Shown: positions 25,039-32,965 of the stretch, piece by piece
Layout: each line of letters starts with the position of its first letter
Position numbering within the stretch: position 1 is the first letter of the stretch
Assembly: GCA_040222275.1 (NCBI GenBank)
Contig: JAVKDJ010000030.1
Coordinates: 1-64,000 of the forward strand
Length of the DNA: 64,000 bases
Source of the DNA: CAXBNB01 sp040222275
Lineage (GTDB): Bacteria; Bacteroidota; Bacteroidia; Cytophagales; Cyclobacteriaceae
Reading direction: 5' to 3'
Translations under genes and position numbers: made by a program
The notes under the pieces: model-generated
What the model was told of the DNA's origin: nothing
Database searches by the model: none
What the model saw: only the letters and a program-made list of their open reading frames with translations

Positions 25039-25698
25039 TCACTCGGACATAAAAGCATAGGAGATAATGTTGGCTCCCATTTTCAAACCTTCCTGCCGCT
25101 TCTCCTCAGGGTCGTTATAGATGATTTGATCCTCCCATCCGTTTCCAAGATCGCTTTCGTAGGAATAAAAACACACGAGCCTGCCTTCATAAATTAACCC
25201 AAAGCCCTGTGAAGGTTTGCCATCATGTTGATGGATTTTTGGCAGGCCATTGCTGAACTTGAATTTTTGATTGTATAACTCATGGTCTAAGGGCAATTCA
25301 ACCAATTCGAGTTCGGGAAATACTTTTTTTAGTTCTAACCTTACAAATTGGTCCATGCCATAGTTGTCGTCTATGTGGAGAAATCCCCCCGACAACAAGT
25401 AGTTTCTGAGGTTGAGGGCCTGGTTGGTGGAAAAATTTACATTCCCATGGCCGGTCATATATACATAAGGGTACAGGTATATTTCCGGACTACCAACATC
25501 CACAACTTCTTCTTTGGCAGCAATATTTGTTTGAAGGTTTCTATTGCAAAACCCTATCAGGTTTGGCAGGGCGGTTTTGTTGGCATACCAATCCCCCCCA
25601 CCTTCGTATTTTAGTTTGGCAATTTTTATTTGTGGTTGGGCAGTTGCCCATGATACACCCAGCAAAAGCACCGCCAGTACAACGATCGTTTTATTCAT
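25039..25698 (-). CDS. Exported DUF4159 protein
   Basis: The ATG at 25698 is preferred because it starts a good signal peptide (MNKTIVVLAVLLLGVSWATAQ); an ATG at 25758 would add 20 residues. The mature part has the DUF4159 pattern: IAKLKYEGGGDWYANKTALP, PYVYMTGHGNVNFS, LRNYLLSGGFLHIDDNYGMD and KVFPELELVELPLDHELYNQ. The domain has a flavodoxin/GATase-like fold in predictions and is often found near genes of von Willebrand or AAA/MoxR type; none is adjacent here. It is a single-gene unit. Function unknown. Confidence 0.88.
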   Translation of the reverse strand: MNKTIVVLAVLLLGVSWATAQPQIKIAKLKYEGGGDWYANKTALPNLIGFCNRNLQTNIAAKEEVVDVGSPEIYLYPYVYMTGHGNVNFSTNQALNLRNYLLSGGFLHIDDNYGMDQFVRLELKKVFPELELVELPLDHELYNQKFKFSNGLPKIHQHDGKPSQGFGLIYEGRLVCFYSYESDLGNGWEDQIIYNDPEEKRQEGLKMGANIISYAFMSE

Positions 25699-25773
25699 TT
25701 TCCTTTGGACAAAAGTTTTCAACCTAAATTTCAGGGAGAATACAGCAGGCACAAACACCTGCTAACTACCTGT

Positions 25774-25953
25774 ATGGGCAAATTTAATGATTTGGATATA
25801 CTAGAGCCTCCACTTAGAAATTTATTCCTGTGCGGCAAGTATAAAAATGGAGATATAAACTTTGAAATACGCATCATGCACTTGTTGGAGGTATTACGCA
25901 ATTGTACACCATGTGCTAAATGTAGAAAATTATGTGCATGGGATTTCCAATAA
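25774..25953 (+). CDS. Doubtful 59-residue Cys-rich ORF
   Basis: An ATG at 25774 begins MGKFNDLDILEPPLRNLFL and ends LRNCTPCAKCRKLCAWDFQ, with four Cys in a CxxCxxC-type cluster. Codon use is A/T-rich and there is no recognisable domain or good ribosome-binding site. It lies in the space between divergently transcribed genes, so it may be chance. Listed only because nothing else explains this stretch. Confidence 0.15.
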   Translation: MGKFNDLDILEPPLRNLFLCGKYKNGDINFEIRIMHLLEVLRNCTPCAKCRKLCAWDFQ

Positions 25954-25961
25954 ATTAAAAA

Positions 25962-25999
25962 AATGATTCCAACACGTTTTATCTTTGTATAGAATCATT
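25962..25999 (+). promoter_or_regulatory. Promoter with flanking inverted repeat for the sugar-transferase operon
   Basis: TATCTTTG at 25980-25987 fits the -7 consensus and lies 41 bases before the ATG at 26028. It is enclosed by a perfect 8-base inverted repeat, AATGATTC (25962-25969) and GAATCATT (25992-25999). No TTTG is present at -33. The symmetry suggests an operator or a hairpin over the promoter. Confidence 0.5.
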
Positions 26000-26027
26000 A
26001 ACATCATGAGCCCAATTTACTGATAAA

Positions 26028-26621
26028 ATGATACCCTGCTACAAATCGATAAAGCTGCTGACGGATAAGGTTTTCGCCCTGGCCCTGCTTTTTCTGTTTA
26101 GTCCACTTATGTTATTTATTGCCTTGGTTGTTTATATGGAGCAACATCGCATCTTTTTTATTCAGACAAGGCCGGGCTACCTGGGCACGCCTTTTAGGAT
26201 GTATAAATTTTCTACTATGGACAATGACAGGGATAAGCCAGATATTGAAAGGATCACCCTGTTGGGATTCTGGCTAAGAAAACTATCACTTGATGAGCTG
26301 CCGCAGCTATGGAATATCCTCAAAGGCGAAATGAGCTTTATAGGGCCCAGACCTTTTTTAATGGAGTACCTGCCACTGTATTCGAAACATCACATGCAAA
26401 GGCACCTCGTGATGCCGGGAATAACTGGGTTGGCGCAGGTTACAGGCAAAAACAATGTCGGCTGGACAGAAAAACTTGACATGGATGTGTACTACACCCG
26501 CCACATAAATTTCTTCCTGGATGTAAAAATAGTTTTGCTGACTATAAATTATTTTATTCGGGGTTGTCCTGGCAGCTACCCCGCCACAAAATTTGCAGGC
26601 TACTATTCTGATCGACATTGA
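26028..26621 (+). CDS. Membrane phosphoglycosyl transferase (PglC/WcaJ-type sugar transferase)
   Basis: 197 residues, the small single-domain form. One N-terminal re-entrant membrane helix (ALALLFLFSPLMLFIALVVY) is followed by the catalytic domain with RPGYLGTPFRMYKFSTMDND, LDELPQLWNILKGEMSFIGP and PGITGLAQVTGKN. The Asp-Glu dyad in SLDELPQ is intact. Such enzymes move a sugar-1-phosphate from a nucleotide sugar to undecaprenyl phosphate, starting a surface glycan. It overlaps the aminotransferase gene by 4 bases, matching the PglC-PglE pairing of bacillosamine-type pathways. Confidence 0.93.
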   Translation: MIPCYKSIKLLTDKVFALALLFLFSPLMLFIALVVYMEQHRIFFIQTRPGYLGTPFRMYKFSTMDNDRDKPDIERITLLGFWLRKLSLDELPQLWNILKGEMSFIGPRPFLMEYLPLYSKHHMQRHLVMPGITGLAQVTGKNNVGWTEKLDMDVYYTRHINFFLDVKIVLLTINYFIRGCPGSYPATKFAGYYSDRH

Positions 26622-27751
26622 AAAAGGAACGAATATATCTATCGCCACCAGACCTTACTGGTGAAGAGTACAGGCATATCAGTGATATCCTGGACTCAAA
26701 TTGGATCGCCCCGGTGGGGCCACACCTCGGGGATTTTGAGGCTCAAATAGCTGAGTTCACGGGGTTTCGATATGTCCTGGCCGTAAACTCAGGTACATCT
26801 GCGATCCACCTGGCCTTGTTGTGCCATGGTGTGCAGGCGGGCGATCTGGTGATTTCCAGCACACTTACTTTTTGTGGTGCAGTAAACCCCATTTTGTACC
26901 TTGGGGCAAAACCAATATTGGTGGATAGTAGCTTTGATGATTGGAATATTGACATCACCTTGCTGGAAAAAAGCATAAAAGGTGCGGCCAAAAAACCAAA
27001 AGCCATATTGATCACCCATTTGTTTGGTATGCCCGCCAATTTTGAAGCTATTGAAACAATCGGTCGCAAATATGATATCCCTGTTGTCCATGACATGGCA
27101 GAGGCCCTTGGGTGCAGGACTAATAAGAATAAACCCGGCAGGGTTTCAGAGGCGGCCATACTGTCATTCAATGGAAATAAGTTGATTACAACCAGTGGGG
27201 GTGGTGCCCTGCTGACCAACAATCCTGACCACTACAAGAAAGGGCTGCTTCTATCTACCCAGGCCAAAACACATGGCACGAGCTACAACCATGCCGAGTT
27301 GGGGTACAACTACCGAATGAGCAATGTGCTGGCTGGACTTGGGCAGGGCCAGTTTACTGCTATAGATGCCAAAATAGCAAAAAAGAGAAATATTTTTGAG
27401 CGGTACAAAGAGGGGCTTGGGGAGGTAGAAGGTGTAATCTTTCAACAAGAAAGCGAAGGTCTATTCTCGGACCGGTGGCTGACTGCTGTGTACTTCGACC
27501 CGGAAGTATTTCCCTCAACTCTGGTACCATCAGTCATAGCTGAACTTGACAAAAACAACATTGAATCGAGGCACATCTGGAAACCCATGCACATGCAACC
27601 CCTTTATAAGGATTACCCTGTTTTCGGTGGTGGTGTGTCCCAATCGCTGTTCGAGTACGGACTATGCCTGCCGAGTGGGACGGGGTTGGCAAATCATGAC
27701 CAGGAGCGTATAATAGATATCATCCTCAATACGCTGAGGGCTTACCAATAA
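26618..27751 (+). CDS. DegT/DnrJ/EryC1 sugar aminotransferase (PglE-like)
   Basis: 377 residues, PLP-dependent. Conserved features are NSGTSAIHLALL, STLTFCGAVNPILYLGAKPI, VVHDMAEALGC and the PLP lysine in SFNGNKLITTSGGG; YNYRMSNVLAGLGQGQ is typical of the family. The start is a TTG at 26618 that overlaps the stop of the preceding gene, so it is probably translated by coupling. It would form the amino group of a UDP-4-amino-sugar used by the adjacent transferase. No acetyltransferase (PglD) or dehydratase (PglF) is next to it. Its 3' end overlaps the convergent barrel gene by 26 bases. Confidence 0.93.
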   Translation: MKKERIYLSPPDLTGEEYRHISDILDSNWIAPVGPHLGDFEAQIAEFTGFRYVLAVNSGTSAIHLALLCHGVQAGDLVISSTLTFCGAVNPILYLGAKPILVDSSFDDWNIDITLLEKSIKGAAKKPKAILITHLFGMPANFEAIETIGRKYDIPVVHDMAEALGCRTNKNKPGRVSEAAILSFNGNKLITTSGGGALLTNNPDHYKKGLLLSTQAKTHGTSYNHAELGYNYRMSNVLAGLGQGQFTAIDAKIAKKRNIFERYKEGLGEVEGVIFQQESEGLFSDRWLTAVYFDPEVFPSTLVPSVIAELDKNNIESRHIWKPMHMQPLYKDYPVFGGGVSQSLFEYGLCLPSGTGLANHDQERIIDIILNTLRAYQ

Positions 27752-28607
27752 TTTTTTCTTTTCTGGTTTTGCCCCCACGGCTTTTGAATATATCCCTGGG
27801 TAGGTAAATCTCGAGGCTAAAATTGATGAAAAAATATTTATCGTTGTTATTGGGGTCGCCCCGTAGCATACCGGGTACATATTGTTCGTAAGCTTCTTCG
27901 TTTACCACTGGGATTTCGTCTTTTCGGTTGGATAGCCTCGACTGTAGGCTTCCATCTGCAAAAGGCCCACCATACAAAGACGATACATCATCCAGATAAT
28001 CGGTGAACGTGATCCTGTAGCCAAGATCAAAATTGAGGTTCATAAATTCGTTCAGTTTGGCTTTCACCCCTATATTCAATGGGATGACCAGTGTTGATTT
28101 GCCGTATTCTTTGTTTTCAGTTTTGTACTCACTTAGTGTGTACGTTTCACCATCCAGGTCTGCTGTAGGATTGAAAGTGGTATAACCAATACCCACTGCG
28201 ACATAGGGCTCATAATTCCTTCTTTTGTGGTACATGCCATTGTACCTTTTGAAAAAATACATGCCTTGTAACATAAACTCCAGGTTGTTGGATGAAAAAG
28301 AGAGGTTTCTCTGTTGGTGGGCTGAGCTGTCTGCGGCGTTGGTATCCGACCCTTCCAATCTATACCTGCTCACTTGTACCCTGGCCGCAACCCGTGACAA
28401 CAGTCTTGCCTCAACGCCGAGGTTGACCATGGAGAGCCCTCCTGCCAGCGGCTTGCCATTGGTAAGCTCGCCAAAATAGCCTGCCCTGCCTGCACCGATA
28501 TAAGCGGAAAAAAAACGGTCGTTATATTCCCAGCCCATAAAACTTTGGGCCAGACAAACAACCGAAAGGGGAAAGACAAAAATTAAGGTAAATAAGAATT
28601 TTTTCAT
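27726..28607 (-). CDS. Outer-membrane beta-barrel protein (DUF6089-like)
   Basis: 293 residues with a signal peptide (to about 21, SVVCLAQ). The mature protein alternates polar and aromatic residues as in small OmpA/PorT-like barrels: FFSAYIGAGRAGYFGELTNG, NNLEFMLQGMYFFKRYN, EPYVAVGIGYTTFNPTADLD, MNLNFDLGYRITFTDYLDDV and DKYFFINFSLEIYLP. The DDVSSLY segment is typical of DUF6089 proteins of Bacteroidota. A basic tail (SRGGKTRKEKIIGKP) follows the barrel. Function unknown; it may take part in surface or secretion assembly. Confidence 0.85.
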   Translation of the reverse strand: MKKFLFTLIFVFPLSVVCLAQSFMGWEYNDRFFSAYIGAGRAGYFGELTNGKPLAGGLSMVNLGVEARLLSRVAARVQVSRYRLEGSDTNAADSSAHQQRNLSFSSNNLEFMLQGMYFFKRYNGMYHKRRNYEPYVAVGIGYTTFNPTADLDGETYTLSEYKTENKEYGKSTLVIPLNIGVKAKLNEFMNLNFDLGYRITFTDYLDDVSSLYGGPFADGSLQSRLSNRKDEIPVVNEEAYEQYVPGMLRGDPNNNDKYFFINFSLEIYLPRDIFKSRGGKTRKEKIIGKPSAY

Positions 28608-28645
28608 TTATACATTTCTAACAAAGTAAAAATAGTATTAATTGG

Positions 28646-29119
28646 TCAATTGTCCCCGCCTCCAAAAACAAAATCGGTGCTGGCGTAGGAGGTGCCGTAG
28701 TTAGATGCCAGTTTCACAACCTGCCTCATGGCGTCTTTGAACTGCTCTACACTAAGTTCGGCCAGGGGGTGGGTGTAGGTGCTCCAAAGGGCCTCATCGT
28801 ATATGGAATATTTTGCATCCAGGGCTTTGTCGAAATTGGCCTCCAACAGTATCTTATATTCTTCTTTTTTGATCTCTTTCACTGTGATGATTGGGCAAAT
28901 GATCCGCATCCTGTTGAAGTTGTCGTCAGTGACAATGTAAATGGTCCTTCCGTTGTATTCGGTTTTCCATCGGCCAGAGTCGCCTTCCAGGTTTTCAGTT
29001 TCGCGATGCAAAATTTTCCTCATTTTTTCATTGGTCATTTTGTCAAAAGCAGATTGTCCTTGTACTGAGACTGACACGAAAAAGAATAAGGATAAGAAAA
29101 TGGTTATTCTTAAATCCAT
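28646..29119 (-). CDS. Secreted protein of unknown function
   Basis: The ATG at 29119 gives a standard signal peptide (MDLRITIFLSLFFFVSVSVQ); the longer frame from 29218 would overlap the upstream methyltransferase and bury the signal, so I reject it. The mature 135 residues contain an alpha/beta pattern (WKTEYNGRTIYIVTDDNFN, ILLEANFDKALDAKYSIYDE, WSTYTHPLAELSVEQFKDAM) reminiscent of the type III chaperone-like/YbjN fold, and end in FVFGGGDN. This similarity is a guess. It lies between a barrel gene and a methyltransferase on the same strand. Confidence 0.75.
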   Translation of the reverse strand: MDLRITIFLSLFFFVSVSVQGQSAFDKMTNEKMRKILHRETENLEGDSGRWKTEYNGRTIYIVTDDNFNRMRIICPIITVKEIKKEEYKILLEANFDKALDAKYSIYDEALWSTYTHPLAELSVEQFKDAMRQVVKLASNYGTSYASTDFVFGGGDN

Positions 29120-29184
29120 AATTTTGAGTTTTTTTAACATTAAACAAATGTCTCCAGAAAAAGCCTTAGCGGGAGGAATTATTT

Positions 29185-29799
29185 CTACCCTTTTCTCAAT
29201 ACCAATGTGGTCATACACCTTGCATTATCGACGTTGGTGGTTTTCACAGGTTCTTCCAATGTCAATTGATAGTCTGTAGTCAGTTTGCTTATAGCGTCTC
29301 TGGTAATAAGATAACGGCAACTACCATCCGGTAGTACAAATTTTCCTTCAGTACCTTTTGGTTTTGCCCCAGTAAGCCCAATGTCTGATGCCATCCGGAT
29401 AAATAACTGGCCTCCGGATTTTAATACACGGATCATTTCCGCGAACATAGCCCTGAAATGCTGGTGGTCACGCGCAAAATGTAATACGGCACTGCTGATG
29501 ACCAGATCGAATGACTTTGACGGAAAATCCATGGATTCCACCTTACCTGTAAAAAAATTCTCTTTGGGACATTGAGGATAGCTCGACCCAAGTATAAAAT
29601 GGAGCAGACGGATGGCATCAGCGTTTTCATCTACCCCAAATACATCATACTTGTTGTTTAGAAAAAAAATAATATTCCTGCCTTCCCCACATCCGGCATC
29701 CAGCACTTTCGTCCCGTGAGGATACCGGCCCTTTAGTACCTGGTCCAAAAGGTAGATATCAATGTTGCCCAGCTCCTTGTTTAATTCCTGAATGGTCAT
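29185..29799 (-). CDS. Class I SAM-dependent methyltransferase
   Basis: 204 residues. Motif I is VLDAGCGEGRNIIFFL, motif II FGVDENADAIRLL and the motif IV region FDLVISSAVLHFARDHQHF, then RVLKSGGQLFIRMAS. The C-terminal part includes GKFVLPDGSCRYLITRDAI. The pattern resembles the UbiE/tellurite-type family, but the acceptor is unknown. Its start overlaps the stop of the patatin gene by 4 bases, so the two are probably co-translated. Confidence 0.9.
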   Translation of the reverse strand: MTIQELNKELGNIDIYLLDQVLKGRYPHGTKVLDAGCGEGRNIIFFLNNKYDVFGVDENADAIRLLHFILGSSYPQCPKENFFTGKVESMDFPSKSFDLVISSAVLHFARDHQHFRAMFAEMIRVLKSGGQLFIRMASDIGLTGAKPKGTEGKFVLPDGSCRYLITRDAISKLTTDYQLTLEEPVKTTNVDNARCMTTLVLRKG

Positions 29800-30689
29800 T
29801 TGTCCTTTGATTGCGCAGCAAAATATTTATCCTTTTCGTTTTCAAAAGCCCTCTTGCCAGTTTCGATCAGGTCGGCGGCTCTGTAAAATTCAAATGTGGA
29901 GCAGGCATCTTTGGAGATGTTGACCAAAATTTCCGGGCGGTATTTGTTAATGGTTTGCTCTATGATTCGATCCTGCATCAGGTCTATCGATCGGTTCATA
30001 AGATCGAAGTACCCAAGTTTTTTCTCTACTTTGGCCGTTCCGGGAAGGTATTTGCTCCATTTATCAAAAAAGTTGTCAATGGATTTCATATAGGAGTTTT
30101 TTTCCTGCTGGGTGGGTTTCAAAGGGCTATAGCCTTCTTTTGCCCCCAAATTCACTACCACCAGGATATCGTCATCGATGCGGGTGATTTTATCAACAGG
30201 AAGTGGGTTGATCACCCCACCATCTATGAGTTCCATATCATCACGGTACAATGGGGTGAGCACTGTGGGGATGGACACTGAAGCCCTAAGGGCGTCATAC
30301 ATACTGCCACTGTCAATGGCTATTTCTTTTTGGTGCCTCACATCGGTAGCAATGGCCACAAATGGAATGGGCAGGTCCTCGATTTTTTTATCACTAATTA
30401 TTTTTTTCAGTTCATTGAACACCTTTTCCCCTTTTATAAACCCCTGCGTACTAAACGTGAAATCAAACAGCTTGAACAAGTCAAACTTGTCCAGGTCAAG
30501 TATCCATTTTTTGTAAGTATCCAAATCACCAGAGGCATAAAATGCCCCAACCAGGGCACCAATAGATGAGCCCGAAATCGAGGTAATATTAAAACCGCTC
30601 GCTACCAACCCTTCGATCACCCCTATATGTGCCATGCCCCTGGCCCCACCGCTAGATAGTACCAGGGCTACATTTTTCTTCTTTTCCAT
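29796..30689 (-). CDS. Patatin-like phospholipase (RssA-type)
   Basis: 297 residues from the ATG at 30689, which directly precedes the conserved start EKKKNVALVLSSGGARG; an ATG at 30749 would add 20 atypical residues. The oxyanion loop SGGARGMAHIG, the nucleophile motif GSSIG (Ser42) and the catalytic DGG motif (LIDGGVINPLP) are present, so a Ser-Asp acyl hydrolase is expected. There is no signal peptide, so it is cytoplasmic or peripheral. It is divergently arranged with the acyltransferase gene at 30819, which also handles lipids. Confidence 0.92.
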   Translation of the reverse strand: MEKKKNVALVLSSGGARGMAHIGVIEGLVASGFNITSISGSSIGALVGAFYASGDLDTYKKWILDLDKFDLFKLFDFTFSTQGFIKGEKVFNELKKIISDKKIEDLPIPFVAIATDVRHQKEIAIDSGSMYDALRASVSIPTVLTPLYRDDMELIDGGVINPLPVDKITRIDDDILVVVNLGAKEGYSPLKPTQQEKNSYMKSIDNFFDKWSKYLPGTAKVEKKLGYFDLMNRSIDLMQDRIIEQTINKYRPEILVNISKDACSTFEFYRAADLIETGKRAFENEKDKYFAAQSKDK

Positions 30690-30818
30690 CAGATGTTGAT
30701 TTCTTCCATTTTCACAAGACACGAAAATATACAAATTATAACAGTTCATAATTTCTTTGAGAGGAACTATGGTGCCCAGTTTTGCCTATTGTCCCAAAGC
30801 CTTTTATTTTCGCACTAC

Positions 30819-32075
30819 ATGATTGCAATTAGATATTTATGGTATTATTTCTTTTGGTTGATCGTTCGGCTGGGACTTTCTTTTTATTTTAAAAAAATCA
30901 AGATCAGTGGCCTGGGGAATATCCCAAAAGGCCGACCGGTCATTTTTGCGGCCAATCACGAAAATGCCTTCATGGATGCCCTTTTGGTTACCACCAGGGT
31001 TGGAAGGTTCACACATTACCTGGTGCGTGCCGATGTATTTAAAAACCCTTTAGCGAGTGCAATTTTGAAGTCTTTCAACATGCTTCCCGTATTTCGTATC
31101 AGGGATGGCTTTGGGAGTTTAAAAGCCAATGCCAAAAGCTTTGCACAATGTATTGATGCACTCGCCAGAGGCAGATCGCTTCTCATGTTTCCGGAGGGAA
31201 AACATGATATTAGGAGGGTGAAAAGAAAATTGACCAAAGGAATTTCACGAATTGCCCTTGGGGCCATCAATTCTGAACATGGCATGAAGGAGCTCTATGT
31301 GGTGCCGGTGGGGTTGTGTTATTCAGACCACAAGGCTTTCAGATCGTCTGTGCATGTTGTTTTTGGCGATCCGATCGAGGTTCATGGGCAGCAAGATGCT
31401 GAATCACAAAAAACACTGCGCAATCAAATCAACGATGGATTGATCCATTGTACTATTGCCCTGGAAGAAAAATCCTACAAAGAGCTGGATACATTGATAT
31501 TCAAAAGTGAAAGCGGATATGATCTGTCAGCGCCGACTCAAATAAACACCCACGCTGAAAAATTGGCAAAGTGCCTAAAACAAACCGAGGGTGACGGTCT
31601 CAACCTGGCCGTTGATGAGTTTAACGAATCCATGGAAAGCCTCGGGGCTAAAGCCTGGAATCCTGTGAAGTCAATGAATAGAGCCAAAAGTTTGGTCGTC
31701 CTTATAACCCTGCTTCCGTTTTACCTCTATGGAATTGCTCACAATTTTATTCCTATTGTGATCTCAGAAAGTATAATTGCCCTTAAAGTAAAGGATAAAA
31801 TCTTTACTTCATCTATCAAATTTGCCCTTGGGCTGTTTTTATTCCCTTTCTGTTGGTTATTGGAATGGCAGTTTTTCTTTCCACTTCAGGAAAACCCGTT
31901 TTACTCCGTTGTATATGTGATGACTTTGCCGGCCTCTTTGTTGTTGGTTTCACATTATCACATGGAGCTGGGTAAATTTTGGGCCAGGCGAAAATTAGAC
32001 AAGGATTCTGAACTAAGGAGTAACCTGGAAAAAAGCCTGTCCTACCTTCAGCGGTTTAAGGACAAATGTCATTGA
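30819..32075 (+). CDS. Glycerol-phosphate acyltransferase-like membrane protein
   Basis: The ATG at 30819 starts a conserved-looking end (MIAIRYLWYYFFWLIVRLGL); an upstream start at 30693 would overlap the divergent patatin promoter. The acyltransferase motifs are NHENAFMD (His47, Asp53; an HX5D spacing) and FPEGKHD. Two or more C-terminal membrane segments follow (FALGLFLFPFCWLLEWQFFF). It resembles the long PlsC-like proteins of Bacteroidota (about 420-460 residues) that acylate glycerol phosphate or related lipids. Its last 7 bases overlap prmC on the other strand. Confidence 0.88.
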   Translation: MIAIRYLWYYFFWLIVRLGLSFYFKKIKISGLGNIPKGRPVIFAANHENAFMDALLVTTRVGRFTHYLVRADVFKNPLASAILKSFNMLPVFRIRDGFGSLKANAKSFAQCIDALARGRSLLMFPEGKHDIRRVKRKLTKGISRIALGAINSEHGMKELYVVPVGLCYSDHKAFRSSVHVVFGDPIEVHGQQDAESQKTLRNQINDGLIHCTIALEEKSYKELDTLIFKSESGYDLSAPTQINTHAEKLAKCLKQTEGDGLNLAVDEFNESMESLGAKAWNPVKSMNRAKSLVVLITLLPFYLYGIAHNFIPIVISESIIALKVKDKIFTSSIKFALGLFLFPFCWLLEWQFFFPLQENPFYSVVYVMTLPASLLLVSHYHMELGKFWARRKLDKDSELRSNLEKSLSYLQRFKDKCH

Positions 32076-32926
32076 AAGTGCATTCCACTTACGAACCGGT
32101 CTTTGCCGTGGAGGTCCTGATGGATAGTAACTTTATCGTAGGCAAAATCAGCTAGCAAGCCAGAAATTTCGCTTCCAAACTTTTCATTGATTTCGAAATA
32201 CAATCTACCGCCCTTTTTGAGCGATGCACGGGATTTGTCGGCAATGACATGATAAAACAACAAAGGGTCTTCATCATCTACAAACAGTGCCAAATGTGGG
32301 TCAAAATCCAACACATTCCAGTGCATGGTCGCTTTTTCACTTTCCAGGACATAAGGAGGATTGCTCACAATGATGTCAAATCCTTTTTCAGGCAATTCCT
32401 GGGTAAGTACATCCAGTTTGGAAAATACCACTCTAGCCTGGTGCAAATGATTGTTCCCCTTTGCGATTTCCAGTGCCTGTTCACTCACATCCAGTGCATG
32501 GACTTCCGAGCCAGCTATCTCCTTGGCCAGACTACAGGCTATACACCCAGATCCGGTACCAATGTCGAGTATTTTGGGCTCATTTTGCTTGTTTTCATTC
32601 ACGATCAACCGGATCAGCTCTTCGGTTTCCTGTCTGGGTACCAATACATCAGCACTGACCTTAAACTGCCTGCCATAAAAATCGGCCTCTCCCAGAATAT
32701 GCTGAATGGGTTCATTCGCCAGTAGTCGGTCTATAGCCTGTTTTAGGAAATTTACATTTTCAGGGGCAAACTCCATTTCGGCATTTACCAGTAAATCGGT
32801 TCTCGACGTTCCGAATATTTTTTCCAGAAGCATGAGAGCCAAAGCATCACCTTCATTTTTAGGATAAACCCCGGAAAGAGTGCCACTTATTTTGACTTGG
32901 AGGTCTTTTGAAAAAACGGTACGCAT
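32069..32926 (-). CDS. prmC: Release factor glutamine methyltransferase PrmC
   Basis: 285 residues from the ATG at 32926. A longer frame to 33121 would run through the start of ribD and is rejected. PrmC methylates the GGQ glutamine of peptide-chain release factors. Seen are the N-terminal helical domain, the linker GEADFYGRQFKVSADVLVPR, the SAM motif ILDIGTGSGCIACSLA and the NPPY motif (IIVSNPPYVLESE). It is transcribed divergently from ribD with a 39-base gap, which must hold both promoters. Confidence 0.95.
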   Translation of the reverse strand: MRTVFSKDLQVKISGTLSGVYPKNEGDALALMLLEKIFGTSRTDLLVNAEMEFAPENVNFLKQAIDRLLANEPIQHILGEADFYGRQFKVSADVLVPRQETEELIRLIVNENKQNEPKILDIGTGSGCIACSLAKEIAGSEVHALDVSEQALEIAKGNNHLHQARVVFSKLDVLTQELPEKGFDIIVSNPPYVLESEKATMHWNVLDFDPHLALFVDDEDPLLFYHVIADKSRASLKKGGRLYFEINEKFGSEISGLLADFAYDKVTIHQDLHGKDRFVSGMHFQ

Positions 32927-32965
32927 CGGGCAAAAATAGGCAAAGAAGCATAACTTTGACCACCT

